Source of the DNA: Acanthosepion lycidas
Taxonomy: Eukaryota; Mollusca; Cephalopoda; Sepiida; Sepiidae
DNA: 64,000 nucleotides
NCBI GenBank assembly: GCA_963932145.1
Contig: OZ010600.1
Location: forward strand, 51,714,157-51,778,156
Reading direction: 5' to 3'
The translations under genes were made by a program, and so were the position numbers. Below the pieces are notes generated by a model. It saw only the letters and a program-made list of their open reading frames with translations. It did no database searches and was not told where the DNA came from. Positions 58,481-64,000 of the stretch are shown one piece after another. Each line of letters begins with the position of its first letter. Position 1 is the first letter of the stretch.

Positions 58481-58973
58481 ACAATTAATCTATAATTATT
58501 GCGACTGCTTGTAATAGAAAGAATTTGTGCAAGGTTGCCAATGAGGAAAACCAATGGTTGTCAACAGGAAAAACCAATGATTGCTGAGCTGTCTCCAACA
58601 CACTAACGGCCAATGCAAACATGTGAGAACAGTTGGGATATACCCCACCCAACACTCAAATGTAGCAATTTATATAGAAACTCAAGAAGATCAGATACAA
58701 AATTTTTATAGACTGCTGATGTTGTTATCAATGAACTTGGGACATGGCTCAGATTTCTATTTTTGGCAGAAAATACATGCGGCATGTGGTTATTTCATCT
58801 ATAAGGAATGTGACTTTTATTGCTGCACAACCACAGCAACTACTTATCTGACTTATGTTATCATTTTTTTATTGTCCTTTTTTTTAATTCAAGTAATCAT
58901 TCATTATCTAAACCTTTCTGCTTGGGAAAAGATTCCAATCATTTCAGTGCTAATCAAGCTCGTCCATTTAAAC

Positions 58974-59494
58974 CAGTGCTTCTCAACCATTTTCAGCCTA
59001 TGGACCATTTTTTTCTTCAAAAGATTCAAATGGTCCACTCCTAATTTTACTTTTAAACTGTTCAATTTTCACACTAAAATACTCAATGAAAAAAACAAAG
59101 TAGTCTATTTACACTTAAAAATTTATTTTAGTAAACAATGATAAACGCAGGATATCAAAATCAATTTTGATGATCTCATTCAGTCTTAGTCCATTCAGCT
59201 TGTGACTACTTTGATCTGGTGTTTCTTACACAAGATATAATCATAATAAATATAGCACTGCATAATATCTATGTAATTTTGAAATATGCCAGTCATATAT
59301 CCAAGAATAGTCCCTTTTTTTAAAAAAATATAATGGACATGTGTGTAATTAAACAAAATATTATATTTTTTTAATTCTTGAAAGTATGAATAATTTAGAT
59401 ACATTTTTGTGAAATGGCTACAATTTTTTTATAGCTATGAATTCTCTGTGGACCACTAGAAATGCTATGTGAACCACCAGTTGAGAAAATACTG
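58974..59494. mobile_element. hAT-type MITE with 8-bp target duplication
   Basis: Left end CAGTGCTTCTCAACCATTTT, right end complement CAGTATTTTCTCAACTGGTG. Flanked by ATTTAAAC (58966-58973) and ATTTAAAT (59495-59502), an 8-base duplication as expected for hAT elements. Subterminal TATGGACCAT and TGTGGACCAC agree with hAT ends of this type. The 521-base interior encodes no transposase. Confidence 0.85.
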
Positions 59495-59689
59495 ATTTAA
59501 ATGGATGACAAGATTGCCAACTTTTTCAGAAATCTCATTTTATTTAAACTTCTGTATAAATATAGAATAGATAGAGAAACATTCGATGAATACAGAACAT
59601 TCCAATATCTATATTTTTTGGTACATTGTAGGTCCAAAAGTGTCTCCAAGTCAATGTGGGTGATGATTTATTTTCCATCCTCCAAACTC

Positions 59690-60068
59690 TCTCACTGGCA
59701 GGATGTGGCAAGACTCTCACTGTTCTATAGCTATTTCCATGGAAAGTGCTTGCACAAACTCCATTCCTTGGTTCCACCAGTTCTAACCTTCTAACCCACC
59801 ATGCCATTCACACTGTAGCAAGCCACCCACATTCCTTCTGTATTCTATCAACAAGAAGTAAGTTCCACTCAAACAGCTTCTTCCTGCAAACCGCTACTCT
59901 GTGGGACCAACTTCCAAGAGGATGTTTCCCCAATCACTACAATCTTAATTTGTTTAAGTCTAGGGTTAACTGTTATCTTCCTCTCTTATCTATATAAACT
60001 GCCTCTTAATGAAATACTCTGCCTTGAGTGGCTCGCAGGCCTTTTACAGGGTGAACCTTAAAAAAACA
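59690..60068 (+). mobile_element. LINE 3' fragment, family A, plus strand
   Basis: Coding text TGCTTGCACAAACTCCATTC, CACCATGCCATTCACACTGT, TTCCACTCAAACAGCTTCTT, GACCAACTTCCAAGAGG and the tail GGCCTTTTACAGGGTGAACC. Very like 11735-12080. Confidence 0.78.
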
Positions 60069-60084
60069 AATTCTCTTGAAAAAC

Positions 60085-60610
60085 GTCTTTTTTTTTTATC
60101 CCCCATTAATAATAGTCCTGCAATTAATAATCATCCTTTACTGCTAATAGGCCTCTTTTATTTGAAATAATAATAATAACCCAGGAAGACCAGCTGGAGT
60201 AATGGCGGAAAGTGGAAGCAGCAAACTAAGTTCAAATTGCAGGCATGCTTGTTGCATTCACTTTCACAAAAATGTCCTCTGAAAAGATATGAATTCATTT
60301 CTTTGTCTAGCTATAGATTAAATAGCAGGGTTGAATGGATTCTCTAGCTTTAAATGGCAGTGAGTCTAGGAGAAGGACTGAATTTCAAAACCATAGAGAA
60401 AACAACAGAAAATTATTCCCAAGAAATCCACAGTTCACAGATAATAAAGAAAAGAAATTTATGAAAAACCATGATCACTTACTTCTTGAAGAGACATGGT
60501 ATTTTTTAAAATGGTAATAGTTCTGTGATTTATTGCCATTAAAAATAGTCCTACATTTTATGTAGTCTTATGTTTCAATATCATTAATAATAGTTCAGTT
60601 TGAAATACCC
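60085..60610. repeat. Split minisatellite related to 12770-13270, with SINE insertion
   Basis: CCCATTAATAATAGTCCTGC at 60102 and AATATCATTAATAATAGTTC at 60577 are units of the 30-bp minisatellite upstream of exon 13287. Between them (about 60185-60400) lies a decayed tRNA-like SINE (GCTGGAGTAATGGCGGAAAG; AAGTTCAAATTGCAGGC). Confidence 0.75.
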
Positions 60611-60629
60611 TTTATGTTACTTGTATTAA

Positions 60630-60735
60630 CATACTCCTGATGAAGTCCGAAGGGCATAACAGCTGAAACGTGATAATAACAACAAAGATGAGGACAATAG
60701 TCCACATGAAAATAGTCTAAATAATAATAATAATA
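60630..60735. mobile_element. MITE family M1, copy 4 (partial)
   Basis: CTGATGAAGTCCGAAGGGCA, TAACAGCTGAAACGTGATAA, AAAGATGAGGACAATAGTCC match the right half of the M1 family. Left end not found. Confidence 0.65.
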
Positions 60736-61223
60736 TGTTTTTATTCCTACTTGCTGGTTCCAATCCTTTTGGAATGACTGCAAAAACATCCCACTCCCCA
60801 AATTTATAAACAAATCATGCAGATGCATGCTGGGATTTCTTCCTAGCCAATATGATAGACTATTTCTTGGCCTCATCCACTAAATTTCTGTTCTTGCTTG
60901 TCTTGAAATCAGAATGCTGTGATCATTTGTCTGCATTCCTTTTGCATCTTAACACCATTCTTAATTTGTAAACTTTTTTGCCTCATTACTGTTGCTTTGT
61001 CTACTTTTTTCTTACATATATTGTTTGCATAGTATTAATTTTTGCCCTGTTCTTTTCTTTCTTTTGTCATTGTTTATTGCAAACTTTGTCAATTTTGTTT
61101 GTTGGGAATTTCTGCCAATTACATTTAACCATGGTAAATTAATCTACAATAATTTTTTTTTTATTTATTTACTTATGTTTTATTCAAAATAATAATAGTC
61201 TTATATTTGAATGCTATTAATAG

Positions 61224-61388
61224 GTCAATGCAAAGGAATTGCTGATGGTGAATATCCACATCCTTATAAGTGCAATAAGTTTATTCTGTGCTTCAATCAA
61301 CAAATGTTTTTTGGAAGCTGTCCACAAGGAACTCTGTTTTCTTCAAAAGCAAGATTCTGTGATCACCAAGAAAAAGTAAACTGCATTG
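61224..61388 (+). CDS. CBM14 domain exon 7, beta subtype
   Basis: A 165-base phase 1-1 exon after attaatag, donor gtaagt. Segments CKGIADGEYPHPYKC, KFILCFNQQMFFGSC and LFSSKARFC. Nearly the same as the exon at 13287; the roughly six residue changes (for example N to K, R to Q, D to N) are mainly at the domain edges and polar. It is the last exon recognised; its donor leads to an exon beyond 64000, so the gene continues off the window. Confidence 0.94.
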
Positions 61389-62400
61389 GTAAGTTGTCAT
61401 CATTGATAGACTTGAACTTAAATCCAGATTGATGAAAACCTAATAAATTTATATTTCAGTTTGGGTCACTTTTCAAGAAGTTTTACATGTAAACATACTA
61501 AGATATATTGTAGGTGGTGGAGATTATCTTATAACAATATCTGTTCTCACCGTTTATTTATATTGGTCATGTGTAAGAATTGAAATAAAATGCAGAGAAT
61601 AATTGCCACACCTTTATAACTCATTCTTTCTCTTATTTATGCCTTGCACCATTATTTCTAAATGGGCAGAGGTAATTTCTCCTTCTTCATCCTCTCTTAC
61701 TATTTCATTTAAGCCCACTGCTTCAGCTGTCTCTTTGACAAATCTGATTTTGAAACTGGGTGGGTGAAAAAGAGGTTTTTACCTTTAATTATTAATTGTA
61801 ATTATCTTAATTTTCAACAATGAATTTTCACAGTCCCTGATCCATTTTATTTAAGCAAACATTTACCAGCTGTTCTGATGACCCATTTTTTCTCACTTAA
61901 TTGTACTCATGAAACGTACAGGTCCATTTTGTATTTCAATTTCTTTTAGTAACGGATAAAATCCTATTTTTCAATTTGTTTACATTTCCCAAATAGACAA
62001 AGTTATTTCCACTCTTTGACAAGCAGGCATAAATCAGTTTCTCAATTCTGCCTTCGTCTAATACCAAATATTATAACTCAATTAATCCCTTCTTCGATCT
62101 GGTAATCATGACGCATGTTTTTGTAATTTCTACTTTAATTAAGTGGACATAAATCAATTTCTCAATTTCTGCTTTCATTTCCCAAATTCTATACTAACCT
62201 CGAATATACTTTCACAAATTCCTTCTTGGACTTCATGAGTTGAAGCCTATCATATAGCCTCTAAAACCAATAAAGCCATTCTTTTCAAATCTGTTTTTTC
62301 TCCAAGCTAGATTTTGATAGGAAACCATTTTGTTCCTTCTTTCATTTTATATGTTTAACCCTCTCTGTCTGTTCCACTTCATATTTTAATTTAACACTTT
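61389..62400. other. Intron after the last exon, no gene seen
   Basis: AT-rich. A loose duplication is present (GCATAAATCAGTTTCTCAAT at 62028 and CATAAATCAATTTCTCAATT at 62149). No exon with the gene's phase and good splice sites was found. Confidence 0.55.
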
Positions 62401-62620
62401 TCCTTTACCATGTCAAATAGTGTCACAACAAAATATGAGAAAAAACACTATTAAGGAGAGAGAACATTAAAAAAACAATCATTAAGAAAACAGAAAATAA
62501 TGATTGACATTAAATTAATGGAGATCAAAGTTGACTGGGAAGCAAGAAACTGAAAGAGAATTCCACAAGTGAGAATGCCAAGATCAAAGAGTTTCTATAA
62601 TATCGGACTAATTAACAGGA
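62400..62620 (-). mobile_element. LINE C-terminal fragment, family B, minus strand
   Basis: AACACTATTAAGGAGAGAGA, TTGACTGGGAAGCAAGAAAC and GAGAATTCCACAAGTGAGA parallel 35440-35580 and 30480-30600. Truncated at both ends. Confidence 0.6.
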
Positions 62621-62689
62621 ATTCCATCACTGCAATCAGATTCCATAGATGGGGTATAGGAGTACTTTTCTCTGGTTGAAATTTCAGGT

Positions 62690-63245
62690 AATTTGCTTTT
62701 TAAGCCCCGCACTAAGTATCTAAGTGTCTTTCATTGTTGCTCACATGTATTCTTAGTATCTTTCTGTAAAACCACATTTCTGTTGCCTCAAATTTCTTCA
62801 TCCATGATAAGATTGTCCAATATTCACTGCCATTTAGGAGGACTTATATAACAGTTCAGTACATTTTTCTTTGTTTCTAACAACATTTTCTTGTTTCTTA
62901 ATACTTTGAGTAATTTTTAGAAGGAATATTTCACTATCTCAATGTCTCTTCAGATTTTAGTATTGCATTTTGCATCAACTGTTAAAACAATTCCTAGATA
63001 TTTTAATTTTTGTACTTGTTTGATTTTGGTAACTCTAATTTTCTTTTTGCTGACAACAATATATTTTGTCTTCTTAGAATTGATGTTTAGTCCTTTCTTC
63101 TTACTTTCCTTTACTACCTTCCATAAGAGTGCCTGTAGTTTCCTATCTGTGTCTGCTATCAACACTGTGTACTCTGCATATTTAATGTTGATAAGATTGT
63201 GGATGCCAATAATAAATGATATTAACTACTGATCATTAACAATCC
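62690..63245 (-). pseudogene. LINE family C reverse-transcriptase fragment, minus strand
   Basis: Minus strand pieces in order: YTVLIADTDRKLQALLWKVV (the YADDT motif appears as YAEYT, so the catalytic Asp pair is lost), GLNINSKKTKYIVVSK, KLKYLGIVLTVDAKC, then SEYWTILSWM and FEATEMWFYRKILRI. The last part is the same segment as in 45950-46630, so the two fragments are from one RTE-like family. Confidence 0.82.
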
Positions 63246-64000
63246 ATTTCTTGATTTTATTTCTATTTTCTGTAGCTAAAATTATTAGCAATACATTCAT
63301 ATAATATCCCTATTATGTCAGTAACAATTATATTCACTCATGATAATCCTTTTCTATTGAATTTGTATCATAAAATCACTTCCAGTACATTCATTTTGTA
63401 AAATCATTTCCAATGCATTTCTACAGCAAAACCATTAGCAAGGACTTTACATAATACATATAACAGCCGTATTCTGTCTGTATTTCTGGACTTAGTTCCT
63501 GACCAGTGATAATCCCTGTCTTCCATATTTTAAATGTGCAAAATGGAGATTGAGTGTTGAAATTTGCTCAAATATATTTCAGGTCAAAATTTGCAAAATT
63601 CCATATTCTTCAAACTTTTTTTCTCCTATTTTCACAAATATTTAATTTATGAAGAAACTGCATTTTTTGTCAATCACTAAATTTGGCCTGTACTGGGTAA
63701 TTTGTTTGAATTTTAACATTCCTTAGAATTTTGTTTTTCATTCTCTAGGATAGTTTCTGGTTTTTGCCTACAATCAAATACAAGTCATTTGCATACTTCC
63801 CAGTGGATCACCTTTCCTACCCAATTATGTTTATTTTCCTTTCCTTCAGAACCTACTTGTATCTGATTATGATCAAACATTTTCAAAGAGTCAATGTTTA
63901 TTGTCTTGCTGTGTTCTGTCTCCTGGTGGAGACGATGGTTGAGTTCAACAATTTTATAAATTAATATTCAATCCATATCTTTCTGTAGATCAGTCTCCAA
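63246..64000. other. Terminal stretch, no gene assigned
   Basis: AT-rich. Near 63720-63870 the minus strand has a short run reading GDPLGSMQMTCI and NQKLS-type residues that suggests decayed repeat coding sequence, but no family could be named. Confidence 0.45.

Larger units (their letters stand above)
7572..61388 (+). other. Multi-exon gene for a modular chitin-binding (CBM14) protein, partial
   Basis: Seventeen exons with AG acceptors and GT donors join into one open frame of about 1395 codons. They are 7572-7616, 9385-9549, 12317-12475, 13287-13451, 18822-18872, 25482-25553, 26462-26626, 29691-29780, 32652-32816, 34088-34147, 38231-38269, 38861-39025, 39639-39716, 40864-40917, 44010-44174, 53586-55967 and 61224-61388. 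All introns interrupt the codon after its first base, so any exon can be skipped or duplicated without a frameshift. Seven exons each carry one complete six-cysteine Peritrophin-A domain; the rest encode linkers. Proteins of this family are secreted and bind chitin in peritrophic matrices, cuticles, shells or beaks. No signal peptide, membrane segment, start or stop codon was found, so both ends are probably outside the window. The tissue role is unknown. The exon chain is read from sequence only; RNA evidence would settle the joins. Confidence 0.88.

Noticed and set aside
58581..59141. 186-codon plus-strand open frame
   Set aside because: It crosses the exact border of the hAT MITE at 58974, has no domain and no similarity to neighbours; chance openness.
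61464..61492. Short exon candidate between atatttcag and gtaaac
   Set aside because: 29 bases, not phase 1-1, and only 75 bases after the previous donor.
63591..63680. Exon candidate after atatttcag at 63590
   Set aside because: Open for about 28 codons but reaches a stop with no donor; no similarity to linkers or domains of the gene.
1..64000. CRISPR array, bacterial operon, or integrated prokaryotic system
   Set aside because: Tandem arrays here lack unique spacers of fixed length, intron-exon structure is eukaryotic, and no cas or operon-like gene cluster exists.

Overview
The window looks like nuclear DNA from a coleoid cephalopod, most likely an octopus. This is inferred, because no marker gene here proves the species. 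The sequence is AT-rich, introns are kilobases long, and they are packed with (TA)n/(GA)n/(GT)n tracts, minisatellites, tRNA- and 5S-derived SINE sequences, LINE 3' fragments, a Penelope-like fragment, Tc1/mariner debris and MITEs. No prokaryotic gene, tRNA gene, rRNA operon or CRISPR array was seen.

One host gene spans the window on the + strand and runs off at least one end. Seventeen exons (7572 to 61388, plus one doubtful exon at 3278) can be read from AG/GT borders and an unbroken frame. Every one is phase 1-1, so each exon is a modular cassette. Seven exons of exactly 165 bases each encode one chitin-binding type-2 (Peritrophin-A, CBM14) domain with an invariant C-X13-C-X5-C-X9-C-X12-C-X7-C pattern. 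Between them are short linker exons rich in Pro/Ser/Thr/Lys, and one giant 2382-base linker exon (53586-55967) built from a 15-residue proline repeat. The domains fall into two subtypes: alpha (9385, 44010) and beta (13287, 26462, 32652, 38861, 61224). The set alpha, linker ending in YPT(L/I)EG, beta occurs twice. The linker is 53 residues in one set and 794 in the other, and the two beta exons and their upstream intron edges are nearly identical, so a multi-exon block seems to have been duplicated. The product is probably a secreted chitin-binding extracellular matrix protein. Signal peptide and C-terminus are not visible.

Layout: 1-7571, 5' intronic DNA with a minus-strand LINE fragment, microsatellites and retroelement debris. 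7572-13451, first linker, alpha domain, linker, beta domain. 13452-25481, mariner remnant, Penelope-like fragment, intronic duplications, a 31-bp minisatellite and a decayed Ty3/Gypsy element. 25482-44174, four more domains with linkers, two palindromic mariner MITEs, a foldback mariner and many LINE/SINE pieces. 44175-53585, long intron with composite 5S-tRNA SINE copies, a LINE fragment, an 84-bp-arm palindrome and a 116-bp tandem array made from LINE coding sequence. 53586-61388, giant repeat exon, repeat-filled intron, last beta domain. 61389-64000, a minus-strand LINE fragment and no recognised exon.
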